From assembly GCA_013398295.1 (NCBI GenBank), contig VZSF01009127.1, forward strand, positions 310,001-374,000: a stretch of 64,000 bases of DNA, read 5' to 3'. The position numbers were made by a program, and so were the translations under genes. The stretch's first letter is position 1; every line of letters begins with the position of its first letter. Source of the stretch: Chionis minor. Its lineage: Eukaryota > Chordata > Aves > Charadriiformes > Chionididae. Below, in pieces: positions 24,471 to 36,130 of this stretch. The notes under the pieces are model-generated. The model ran no database searches, was not told the DNA's origin, and saw nothing but the letters and a program-made list of their open reading frames with translations.

Positions 24471-27400
24471 TTCTGTCTAATTGCCTTTAGGTTAGGGGAG
24501 CTGTTGAGAAAGGAGAGACTGTGGATTTGATGCTTCCCTCAAATCACGGGGAAAGCTTATTTAGTGTTTAAATGTTTGTTTGGCACGGAATAATTCTATC
24601 TGAATTGGTCCAGAAAGATGAAACATGTAAATGATTGGTGAACTGCTTACGTTAGCAAAACAAAGGGGTAGAATTGCATCTCCTCCTGACTGGAGTCCTC
24701 CCTCCCCTTTAGATGCTTTTTTATCTTTTTTTATTCTGTGGGCAGAGTCATGTTTGTCACTTGAAATATGGCTAGTTAGCTTGCTAACAACTTGCATGTT
24801 AGTGTCAAAGTGGTTCTGAGCATGTGCGGAAACAATGTGTAGCCCCACAAAAATATGATGTTATGTTTTAATTTAATGTTACATTGATATATTGGTTGGA
24901 TACTGTGAATATGAAATCGGAGTGAAAATGCTGATTCTTGATTTAACTTCTTCAAATACACTGATCTGCAGAGGACAAGGTATGTTTAAAATGGGATATG
25001 TTTTGAGATGGTTATTGTTCAATGACTAGTTCCTGGATGTGGGTAATCCATTGACCAAAAGCCATAGAAAGGGTAAGTTTTCAGTCAACCTTTATGTAAA
25101 TGGCCTGGCAATGACTTCCATTCACCTGCTTCTTTTATTATTCACTTCCCTATGTATCTTCACTGTCTGAAGAAGCTACGCAATCAGTGCATTTGTAATG
25201 GTTTTATTAAAGTTTAAATGTTTATACCAGGCACAGTATTTCCTGAAGTAAATGTCTTTGGGAGACTATTGCACTCTAGGTAAAATGCCTATTAGGTGCC
25301 CTAGACCAGAGACCCATTACAAGTTCGCATTACAAAGTATTCTGCTCTAGGCTATAGCTGTAATCTGATTGCCATTCCTTTCTCGACTTGCTCTGCATGT
25401 GCCCCCATCTCCTTCACCTCCTGACTGAATGAAATTGTAATCACCTACTCTTCTGTTTAGCTGGGGGCAGAATTAAATGCAGAAAACAGAGGCAACCAGA
25501 AGTGTCTAGGAGTGCACACGTGGGAAGGCAGAACCTACCAGAGGGTGAATTGAGTGGAGATTAAGCAAAGGTGCCACAGCCCAGAAGATCTTACAAGAGG
25601 CAGAAAGGGGAATGAAGTTTAAAGAGCAAGGAGAAGCTATAAAAGGAGAAATAACTGGTAACGAGCTGCCAGTACTCATTTATATCCATGTCATGATGCA
25701 GATGGTGTGTTTACACCCCAGTACTGTCCAGTACACTGGTAACACTTCAGTGAAATCTGTGAGGAATAAAACCACACTGAGCATGCAGGGTTGAGGTTAG
25801 GAAAGCCAAAGTCCAACTGGAATTGGATCTGGCAAGGGATATCAAAGAAGGGCTTCTATGAGGAGATGGGTGACAAGTAGGTATGGCCAATGGTTATGTT
25901 AACAGGTAGTCCTGCTTGAAAGAGAAGGCAAAGTTTGCCTGGCAAGAGGAGGGGCAGACTCAGAAGAACAGGGAGGTGAAGTAAGGCACAACAGTGGTTG
26001 CAAGCGTTGGATTTGACTTGTCAGGTTGCCAGGGTACTGCCTGGGTTGTTAAACCATTCTGCCAATGAACAGTAATACAAAAACACTACTGTGATAGTCA
26101 TGGTGCAAGACTCAGGCTGGATGGCGTTCCCCTTCAGCCTCACCTCAGGTGTAATGCTGATCCTTTGGAGCACGCAATTTTTTTAACAGGATTTTACTTG
26201 CACCTCATTTGGGACCCTGCAACTGGACATTGAGTAAAGGGATATTCTCAGGTGAGAAACAGCTTCCTCAAGATCAGTCAGGGTGTCTGTGTCAGAAGCA
26301 AAACTTGTATCAATGCAACTGAGTCTTGTAGCTTGCTTGCAATACCACCTAATTGCTCCAGCTCTTCTGGTATGGAAGGAACAGTTTTTCCTAGTAATGA
26401 GCAGAGGTCTGTCTGGAAGGCTTGCCCCTTTATGGTAGCTAGACCCTCAGTTTGGGAAGTTTGTCTATAAAAACTTGGTTCCTGGATTTTTTGCCTTTTC
26501 TTTCCATTTCTCAAAATCTAGCACAGGTAAGATTTTTTTGAGTAGTGTTTAGCTTGTAACTCTTGGATGGGACAGGAGAAGAAACACTGAAAGCTGAGAG
26601 TGACAATGGGAAACACATGGATTGTATGTCGCTGGGTATTATTTGTGTCAGAATTTGTCACATGAGGCACTCTGTCCCAGAAAGCTGGCCCTGATCCTAC
26701 CTTGCCACTCTGTTGTTTTAAAATTACTTAACAAAGCACATGCCAGAAAAATATTTATCCTTACTGAAACACCTCTCTGAGCAGACACTGGAGTTTTGCA
26801 AGCTAAGTATTTCTGAGTTTGGAACACAAGGTCTACCTAAAGGCACAATTTGAACACTGCAAAGGAAGGAGAGAAATAAATATGCTCCTGCATTTCAAAA
26901 ACAGTTGCAATTAGCTGATGGAAAGACTATAGCTGTGATCCAGATGTCATCTCACAAGAACATAAATGAATGTGTTGGCAGCTGAAATTGCTAAGCATTT
27001 GCAAGTATTTGAGATATGAAGTGACTGACAATGATGTGATTTATTTAGGAAATCATCAGGGGTAGGTTGAAATAGAGAAATGAGTATCAAACAGTTCTGC
27101 TTGGAGGAGCGAGGTGAGATGAAATGGATTTGCTTTCCTCAAACAAGAGGAGAACAGACACAGTTGGCCTCAGTGTGAAATACAGGGCAGTAGCTTGAGT
27201 CAACGGAACTACTCTGCCTATAATCAAAGAAACTCACGGTAGCCGTCCAGACTGCCCTTAGAAATTAAAGAAGGCATTACTGACCTTATGAAACATAGTT
27301 CAGAAAGGAACTGAGTTCTGGACTGTATGCCGGAGATTAATGTACTTCACTATTAAATGATACATTAATATAGGGATTTTCATCATTATATCCATTATTG

Positions 27401-30400
27401 TGTTTGTACCTTGAAAGAATGTGCATTTAATGAGTGAAGTGCTGAACGTGAACCCTTGAACTAAAGTAATGTCCACATTTGCTAGCGTAGATCCTGATCC
27501 AAAATGACATGCTGGAAAAGGAAAAGTGAGAATGAAAAGCAAATGGATGCTCTAATAGCTTTTGAGCTTTTGAGCTTTTGTCTGCCGCACACCTTCTGTG
27601 TGACCTTGAGCAAGTTACTCAACGGATAGGTTTTCATAAAGCACTCTGGTACTTGCGAATGTACCCAAGTCACTCGTCTGAGCCTGTGCAGTGTCTGCTA
27701 AAGCTCCTGACTGAATGTCTTGAGAAGGTAAGGCACATCCTCTTAATATCTGCTGATTCTTATTCTGATACAAGAATGAGATAATTTCATTTGTATTTTA
27801 AGAACATCGTCCCTGATCTAGACGAGCCATAATCAATTCAGCATTTTTATGTGGATCTTTAACATCTTGTTTGCTTCCGTCTATCTATGCAGGAGTAGTA
27901 AGGCTCCTCTTCCTCCAAGGGGTGGGTTGGGAAGACAGATTCAAGAGCGTGATGTGCTGAGCTACTGCAGTTAGTGGATGCATGTAAATAGCTTATGATG
28001 AGAAATGTGGAAGCGAGTCCATTATTAAATTTATACAGGGCTAACAATGTAATCAAATTAGCCTTTGCACTTTCTCCTGTGCTCCACTTTCTGCATTAGA
28101 AAATCTCCATAAATCTCTGCAAAGCCATTTCAATTATTCCTTTTAATGCTCTCCTCTGGTGTGATGCAAAGAAACACCTCAACCCTTGCTAAGTTAGTGG
28201 GTGGGCTGCAAGTACAGCCGTCTGTGTCTGCTGCTGCTTTCAGTGCTCACAAGTGCGTACTTCCATGTCTGACCTGGATTATTTTGCTGATCAGCCTAAT
28301 CCAGACAGGCATGCGAAGTGATATACACTGGGCCCTCTGGGCCAGGGACCATTCCTTGGATTGGAGATGGGCAGTGGGTTTTTAACACCTGGGATCTGGC
28401 TCCATGGTGTCACTACAGGACAGTGAGAGAGAGGAGTAGAGACGCAGCATTTGCAAATGGGAGAGTGTGCTGCCAGGTCAGGGGCCTTTGGAAGAACTGT
28501 TATCAGGATCAAGGGCTGGTGATGAAGTGCTCCAAAATAAAATGCCAGGCTGAAATGTCAGGCTTTCGCTGAGCCTTTTCTGACTGAAACAAATATTCGC
28601 ATGTTTTTCCCGGGGATTTTCACAGCTTTGGATCTAATTTCAGGCTGAAAATGAAATGTAAATGAGCAGATTTTCCTAAGTGCACAGTTGCCAGTAGCTC
28701 CTGTGTTTTGTGGGGGTGGCAAAAGATACATCGGTGCTGAGACCATACAAGTAGCTGGGCCGTGAACTTGCACAGGCAATGCTTTCATTACCACTTGCTC
28801 ATTTTCCTTCATGCAAATACCGGTTTGTTGGTTAACATCTTTCTCCACACTGAAGTATGACGATTTCAGTGGTGACCGAGGGGCACAACCATTGATATAC
28901 CTCGTCTGGCCAAGGGGTGGCCCACCTGCGCTTGATGTTTAACTTTCCTGTCCCTGCTGGCCCTTGGTACAGATTTTTCTGTTTTCTTCTGGGGCTCTGA
29001 CTATTGCTTTCTGCAGTTCTACACAGGCTGCTGTGGTGTTTGTTGAACACAGCCATTTTGTCTTAAAACTGTAGTTGCATTCATGGTACAAATCCAAATA
29101 TATCTACTATGCAAAGCTGCTTAGCTGCTCCCAGATTGCTTTTGCTTTTAATATGCATTGAGTTTTTGAATAGAAGGTAATTCTTCTGTTTCAAAGGGCT
29201 CGTGGGGAAAAAACAAAAACTCATTACTAAATTTCATGAGGGGTTTCCTTCAAGGTGTCATCTTCTCTCACTCTTTTGAAAGAAAAGGACTTTTCAAAGG
29301 AAAATGGAAATGCTTATATGCCTAATTAGACAGTTTGTTGCATTACAGTGGGGCTTCTGTTCCATTAATGCAATGAAGACATGGCGTTAGTGGGACTCTT
29401 TACACTTAAATTTAAAGTATGAAATTGAATCTTTTCTCAGATGGGGGCCCTGTTGAATACGGAGATGCAATAAGAATTACGTCCTTACACTTCAGTGAAG
29501 GATAATGATACAGGGAATGGATTTGGTTGGCAGTTTTTGGTTCCTGAAATAAGCTGAAGGATAGACTCCTTTATTGTTCAGGTGTATCCTGTTGATGATA
29601 GAATAACCAGCACACTAAAGAAATGAATTTGCAATGCAGAATTAGGAGCTAGTCAGAACACAGAAATTATATGAAAAGAACTACATACACAGGAGATAAA
29701 TTAAATAAAACTTGGAAAAATGAGCTTTTGCATATCTAAGTGAAATAATCTGAAATGCACTAACTCAAAAGATGTCTGGTTTAATAAATAGTTTAAAATA
29801 TGTGTAATAGCTGACAGCAAATTAGATATGAAGTGGCAAGTTATATGGGGCAAAGCTGTCATTTCAGTTTCAGATGCTATATGCAAAAGTATATTAGAGA
29901 TAGTTGTTTATTACGGCTTTAGTATGATTACACTTCTGGGCAAACTGTTATGAGGGAGATGTTGGGAAAACTGGAGGGAGTTTGGAGTATAACAGTATTA
30001 CTAACACTCTATAGAAATGAATCATGAGAAAAAGATGTAAAGGATGAAATACAGACCTTAAGTGAGAGATGATTAAGAGGGAATACTGTTGGCATAGGTG
30101 AAAAGGCATAAATGTAAGGGGCAGAAATGAATTCATGAGATACAGGAAGAAAAATCTGAACCTAACACAAAATACAGGCTGGATATGGCGAGACATGGCA
30201 TGAGCCTGAGATGGTTTAGGTTCCTGAATAGTTTGCGCCCCACGTCTTGTGATTTTTACAGTGAATTTATTCAAAGCAATAGAAGGTATACTCTATGGTG
30301 GGAGATGGGAAGGGATCCCATCAGATAGTCCAGCTTCCCTCTGATTACTCATCAAGTCTACCGGGAATGCTGCAGCACTTGCTGACATTTCTCTCCTCTC

Positions 30401-32189
30401 CTTGAGAGCCCACTGGGTGCACTGATGAGGCAAAAGCCAGGAGAGAACTGCCTGCTGCAGATTACTAACAAGATTGGTGGCAAAACCAGGAGGAGAGTTG
30501 TAGAAGACTAAGCCCCCAGCAAATAGGATCCACATGAGAGTGCATAAAGTTGCAATCAATTTGGTGATAAGGCAATAACCCTTTTATAAGGTTGTATGTA
30601 TTTTTTATCAGTACTCAATGATGTCCTGGGAGATGAGGTTGGGATACTTTTCCTGTGCCACAGACAGGGTGGAGAACAAACCAAATGTCTTGGAATAAGA
30701 GCTGGTTTCCTGCAGGAAACAAGGCAGCTGGGATGAAACATAGAGCATGGTGGCTATTCTTAAATAGCTTATGAATCATATGAAGCTCATCTCAGTGTTT
30801 CCTAGAAAATTAAGATGTCACTAACATATCATCTGAAATGCCTCTAAATTATAAGCCTGGCAGTCCAAACAGCAGTTAATGACTGTCAAATAGCAGCTGA
30901 AAATCGGGAGCAAACAACAGTTTGACATGAGATTGTGATAAGAAACTTGTCTAGCTACAGCAGCCTTGCCCCTCGGCCAGCGGGGGCTCGCATCCAGCTT
31001 GGCATTTTACTTGTTCCTTGCCATCTGATAGTTTTGACTATGCTAGCAAGGTGCCGTTTCTGATGTCATTTTCCTGCATTGCCCTGATTTCTGGGTTGCA
31101 AAACTTAGCATTGCTTCTACAGAAGGCACGTCCCTAGAAATGAGCATATCCCACGGCGCTGCTCCCACCCTAAATCTGACGCAGGGCTGGGGTCAGATGT
31201 TCTCAGCTGTGGTGGATCCCAGCTGAGGATCTGGCCGTGCAGCTTTATGCAGGGGCGGTCTGATGGCAAACTTGAGCGCCTTTTGAACTACAGACCGGTA
31301 GGAAATGTGAATTGTGACGATCTGATGCGCTGCTGTAAACAGACACACGCCATGCTTTACATTTGGCTGGCACCTTTACTGATGTACCTCATGCTGTAAA
31401 GCAAAGCCTCTTCCTTGTCCTCCTGGTGGCAGTAAAAATGTTGAATTGCTCCAGGTAGAAAATCCTCTTGCAAAAGGACCAAACACTTTTGAAAATAAGA
31501 TGCATGTACAGCTCAGGAATATGTTTATGTTTTGGCAGTAGCCAAGCTTTGTATATGGTGCAAGAGCACAGAGAAACACATTGTCCAGCTACTTATGAAT
31601 AAAAAATGAGCAATGGTGGTATAGAGAGCTGTGTCACAGGCAGTTCCCCGGTTGAAGACTGCTTGTCCTCTTAAAACTGGCTTTGGGGATTTTGTAATTT
31701 TAATTGCAACTTGTTTGGAGCTGTGGTCCTGAGCCTTGCCCCTGGGAAGACACAGCCTTTTTGCAGGTGCTCAACCTTTGGTTACTGCTTTTATAACATA
31801 AATGAACAGGCCAAAATCTTGGCAGTGGGTGACATGGAGGAGGCAGCAGCAGGCAGGAAGAGTTTTGATCAACCTTGACATGCCGCTTGCGCACCTGCCA
31901 GGCTGGGTTTTTCGCTTTATTGGCGTATCTGGAGGTAGTCTCCTCGGGGAGGAACAGATGGGGGTGAATAAACCTCCAGGAATTAATTTCTCATACTTCT
32001 GGGACTTACTTTTTTTTAAAGGACGATGAAGTAGGTGACACCTAGGTGCTGAGGGGTCAAAAACCTCAGTGAAAACTTTTGTGAAACTAGTTAGCGCTGG
32101 CTTCCAAGCTGTGCTCTGGTGGCAACCTGAGGTGAAATACACCTGAAAATTGTCTTTCTCTTGGCTCCATTACGGAGTTTCTGGCATTC
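24471..32189. other. Non-coding stretch upstream of EPHA5
   Basis: No coding exon or repeat could be supported in these 7.7 kb. The + strand is generally richer in G and T. AT-rich, complex blocks at about 28010-28140 and 29280-29420 have the look of conserved non-coding sequence. CpG dinucleotides rise gradually from about 31130. A TATAAAAA string at 26466-26473 has no supporting context as a promoter. All open frames are under about 125 codons and unrecognised. Confidence 0.55.
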
Positions 32190-33262
32190 TTGCTTTCCTG
32201 GCAGGGGACGAGCCTTCCTCTCAGGCTGGCTTCCCCGGCTCTGCGGGATGGGGAAAGCGGGGGAGTTTTTGGGACCGTGACGCATGGCGGCTGCGGGGAG
32301 CGCTCGGGGTCCCTGTCGCGGCTCAGCGGGCTGGCGGCAGCCCTCGCGGGGACAGCGCTGCCACCCGCTCTCCCCCGCGGGCAGCGCGGGTCCGGGGGGT
32401 TCCCCCCAGGGCGGCCATTTTAGGTGCGGCCCCGCTGCGCCCCGGGGCGCCCCGAGGCGCGGTGGCGGCCGGCCCCCGCACGGGATGGCGGCAGCGGCAG
32501 CGGCGGCGGCAACGGCGGCAACGGNNNNNNNNNNNNNNNNNNNNNNNNNNNNNNNNNNNNNNNNNNNNNNNNNNNNNNNNNNNNNNNNNNNNNNNNNNNN
32601 NNNNNNNNNNNNNNNNNNNNNNNNNNNNNNNNNNNNNNNNNNNNNNNNNNNNNNNNNNNNNNNNNNNNNNNNNNNNNNNNNNNNNNNNNNNNNNNNNNNN
32701 NNNNNNNNNNNNNNNNNNNNNNNNNNNNNNNNNNNNNNNNNNNNNNNNNNNNNNNNNNNNNNNNNNNNNNNNNNNNNNNNNNNNNNNNNNNNNNNNNNNN
32801 NNNNNNNNNNNNNNNNNNNNNNNNNNNNNNNNNNNNNNNNNNNNNNNNNNNNNNNNNNNNNNNNNNNNNNNNNNNNNNNNNNNNNNNNNNNNNNNNNNNN
32901 NNNNNNNNNNNNNNNNNNNNNNNNNNNNNNNNNNNNNNNNNNNNNNNNNNNNNNNNNNNNNNNNNNNNNNNNNNNNNNNNNNNNNNNNNNNNNNNNNNNN
33001 NNNNNNNNNNNNNNNNNNNNNNNNNNNNNNNNNNNNNNNNNNNNNNNNNNNNNNNNNNNNNNNNNNNNNNNNNNNNNNNNNNNNNNNNNNNNNNNNNNNN
33101 NNNNNNNNNNNNNNNNNNNNNNNGCTCCCGGTGGGAGCCCCGCAGGCGCCGGCCGCAGTGCGCTTACGTCGTGGCTGAAAACACATCTCTAACGAGGAGG
33201 GGAAGCCGCGGAGGTGCCGGTGTTTAACCCGCAACGCAGCGGAGCGCGGCCGCTGGGGACCG
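32190..33262 (+). promoter_or_regulatory. EPHA5: CpG island, probable EPHA5 promoter and first exon
   Basis: Base composition jumps to very GC-rich with dense CpG from about 32200 and returns to normal at 33263, where a poly-T tract begins. It is the only CpG island in the window and lies 14.4 kb upstream of EPHA5 exon 2, on the right side for a + strand gene. Motifs include two ATGGCGGC strings (32284-32291, 32485-32492), the core of the YY1 site common in such promoters, and GCCATTTTA at 32414-32422. A GGC/GCA triplet run (32485-32524) abuts the gap. The exon encoding the start and signal peptide was not found in the visible flanks, so it probably lies in the missing 599 bases. That the island belongs to EPHA5 is inference from position. 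Confidence 0.7.
32525..33123. other. Assembly gap (599 N)
   Basis: This is a run of undetermined bases inside the CpG island. The left edge is a GC-only triplet repeat (GGCGGCAACGGCGGCAACGG), the kind of sequence that stops both amplification and assembly. The real length of the gap may differ from the N count. Confidence 0.99.
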
Positions 33263-33284
33263 TTTTTTTTTTTTTTTTTTTTTT
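33263..33284 (+). repeat. Poly-T tract (22)
   Basis: Twenty-two consecutive T mark the abrupt right edge of the CpG island. Confidence 0.95.
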
Positions 33285-33456
33285 AATACCTTTGTTTTCA
33301 AGGTCCACTTAGTTCTGCAGTAACCCTGCCCCCTGGGAATCAATTTCTTAACATGAGAGTAAAAAGAGTTCATGTATTTTGTGATCCAACATCCCTTAGA
33401 GTTGGAGTTTCATTTCATAAATANCTATACGTGGTGTGGGCATTGCTTGGGGCTTT

Positions 33457-33476
33457 TTATTATTATTATTATTATT
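33457..33476 (+). repeat. TTA trinucleotide microsatellite
   Basis: About six to seven perfect units of TTA/TAT lie here. An undetermined base sits about 33 bases to the left at 33424. Confidence 0.9.
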
Positions 33477-33716
33477 GGATCCGCGGGCAGGCTGCAATGG
33501 GAAAGCAATGGGTGGAGAAGTTCAGCATCTGGAGGGGCTGCTCGTAGCAGCCTGGTTTCGTGATGTACCGCAATTATTTGCGAAACTCCTTTAGAGGGAG
33601 GAGGTATGCAAGGGTCGGGGAAGGAAAAACCGTACCAGAATTTCAAAGATGTGGCCTGAGGTAACCAGCTAGCTGTAATTTATTTTGGAGAGCGAGAATA
33701 ATGTGAATTGCAGTCG

Positions 33717-33720
<4 letters not shown>

Positions 33721-33749
<29 letters not shown>

Positions 33750-33762
33750 CGGGGGGGGGGGN
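33721..33762 (+). repeat. Poly-A then poly-G tract with undetermined base
   Basis: Twenty-seven A are followed by GGC, eleven G and a single N at 33762. The N marks an unresolved homopolymer, so true lengths are uncertain. Confidence 0.95.
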
Positions 33763-35879
33763 AAGCGCAGGGGAAGGGGAAAATGCTGTTGTGCTGTGTG
33801 TGAAGGTGTCAAATTGTCAAATGCATTGGTTTAGGGGATGATGGAAATGGCTTGGGCTGTGCCTTGGTAAGATAACGGTCGGCCCAATCCTTCTGCCCCC
33901 ACGCGGTTTTGGATGATTTCACCCGAGGGAGCGATGCCGGGGAGGCAGCGTGGCTGCTTTCAGAGGGCTCTCCCTGCTACTCACCTGCCTCTTGGGAGGC
34001 ACACTGTCCTGCACGCTCCGTCCGCCCTGGTAGTTTGCCGGAGAGATGGGCAGATAGTCCTCCGACCCCCGTCTTGGTCATCCTTGCCAGTTCTTGGAAA
34101 ATCTGGATAGGGCTGGTGGAGTCAATGGGACCATTCGCCAAGCGTGGAGGTGTCTGTGCACAAACAGGCGGCTGCAGAATAGGACTTCTGCACGATAGGA
34201 AATGGTACTGGGAAGAATTCACGAAGCTGCCTAGCAAATGGGTTTAGTGCCATCTTTACAGTGCGGTTGTGGGGGAATGTTACAGTAATGATCAGCAGCG
34301 TAAGCGCTTGCTTCAGGGTCTCTCTCCCCCTACCTTTCCATCCGTGGCTTTCTAATTCTTGTCTCTTCAGTGAATGCAAAGCCAGAAGACTGCTGGCTGG
34401 TAGGAGGGGTCTGACTGCGGACCTGAACTTTTTCAATAACCGCTGTCCTTTGCTGCTAGGAGATTTATTTGTAAACAAGCATTATTTGACAAGTGCTTCT
34501 CACAGCATGTCTTCTTTGCCAATTACTACTAAACAGCTCCACTTCTGGGAACAGCTCACCCTGCAGTACGTGAAGCCTAATGCATGAGAAACCTCATCCA
34601 CTGAAGTCCGACTGCCGAGCCGTATGCCGCTGACAGTTGTCACTGGGTAGGGTTTGAAAAGTTCAGTTTGGCCGCTCCTGGGCTCTGATGAGAGAGATCC
34701 TCCCCTGGGGGTAGTTGTCATATTCAGCTGGTTGGGAACTTTTGCTTGGACAGAGGTAGCCATCTTAGACTCGTGAATAAAATTTTCAAAGGTCGGTGGC
34801 ATTGTTTTTTCTGGGTTTTGTCTTTTATTATCCTTCATTCTGCTCACCATGGTTAAACAACTAGCTGATACCCTGTGCTCTGTAGGTATGTAACACATAG
34901 GTAGTTGCATAGAGGATGACCAATTCTCCTAATTACTTTTTTTCTTTAACTTTACATCACCTTTTTTGTTTCTCTAAATCTTACTGTAATACACAGTGAC
35001 TTAGTAGGGTAAGATATATGCAGTTAACAATTCATGTTGCATGATTTTCTGTTTTACCCTATAGTGGAGGGACACTTAAGGGAAAATGCTTTAAAAATCT
35101 AGGTTAAGATTCAGAAGGAAACAAGGTAAATGAAGTGTTCGGGTTGCTTAGAATGGAAATAGCTTTTTGTGAGGGCAGCTGGTTTTCAGAAGCTCCTGCT
35201 ATTTTTTTGGGGAAGTATGAAGTACACAGACTGTATCATAAATATCTTCATATGTATCTGCAGTTATGGATTGAAGGATAGACATTGGGCAAACAGAATT
35301 AATTTTTTTCCCAGATTTTTCCTATTGTAGGGAAATAAACCAAATTTGATTTCAATCACCTTTTCTCAGTTTATAGACTAAAAGCAAAACGTGGCGAAGG
35401 ATGAAGGCTCAATGCTATTTCATGCATTTTCAAGTATTGTTTAGCCATTATTTTTAACTCTTTAGCAGAGTTCATTGATTCGAGCCGGATATTTTCTTCT
35501 TCTCTTTGACTATTTTTACAAATTCAGAAATTAGTCACGAAGAAAATATTCCAAAGAGTACACCAAAAGTATTACACGATTTTGAAGTGCTGGTATTTCA
35601 GAAGTACATTATTACTTTAAAATGCGTTCCCTGTGATAATAGGGTGTGAGAGGCAGCCCCGCAGTATGCAACCGGGCTTCCTGCACTTCCTTTACTTTAA
35701 AAATGCATGTCTTTTAAGTCTTTCTGTTGTAAGTACTAGGGTTTGGGAAGTGGCTTATATAAATTATTTATGTAAAACACGGAATGAACGAAGGGATTGT
35801 TCAAAGACCTCCCCTCCACCCTAAACTTCACGATTTGTTACTCATCGCCTGTGGATTTGGGTTGGTTCGCAGATCTCAT

Positions 35880-36130
35880 TAGGATGTCACCCAGATGACC
35901 TTAAAAGTGTCAGCTGGGAAAATTAAAACAATGGAGTACATTACATCTGATTGCTTGTAACAGTCCACAACGTACTTGCATAATTGTCATTAAATAGAAA
36001 GTATTTTTCATTTTGGGTTTTTTCGGCAGAAGTAAGTGCTGATGAGGCAGTGCTGTAACAATGAAGCATATTGTTAAGCAAATAAAAGGAAATACAATTT
36101 AAATAATGCCATTGACTTGAATAGACAAAG
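35880..36130. other. EPHA5: Candidate conserved non-coding element
   Basis: This is a complex, AT-rich intron block with homeodomain-type cores and an ACAATG Sox-type string at 35929 and another at 36058. A PyACAAAG-like ACAAAGG lies at 36125. It contains no repeat. This is inference from texture alone. Confidence 0.2.

Noticed and set aside
26252..26530. TATAAAAA string with a following GTAAG as a solo LTR
   Set aside because: No terminal inverted TG...CA ends, no polyadenylation signal in place and no matching flanks could be found.
32485..32524. ATG followed by an alanine-rich reading just before the gap as the EPHA5 start codon
   Set aside because: The sequence is a GGC/GCA repeat, the EPHA5 N-terminus as I know it is not a poly-alanine run, and the continuation is missing. 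It may be untranslated leader.
33183..33200. CTAACGAGG as the end of exon 1 (it resembles the expected Asn-Glu codons before exon 2)
   Set aside because: It is followed by AGGGGA, not a GT donor, and an in-frame stop lies close by in the neighbouring frame. Probably coincidence.
32150..33234. Apparent open frames of 267-342 codons across the CpG island on both strands
   Set aside because: Most of their length is the run of N. The visible ends are GC-rich triplet sequence, which leaves frames open by composition.
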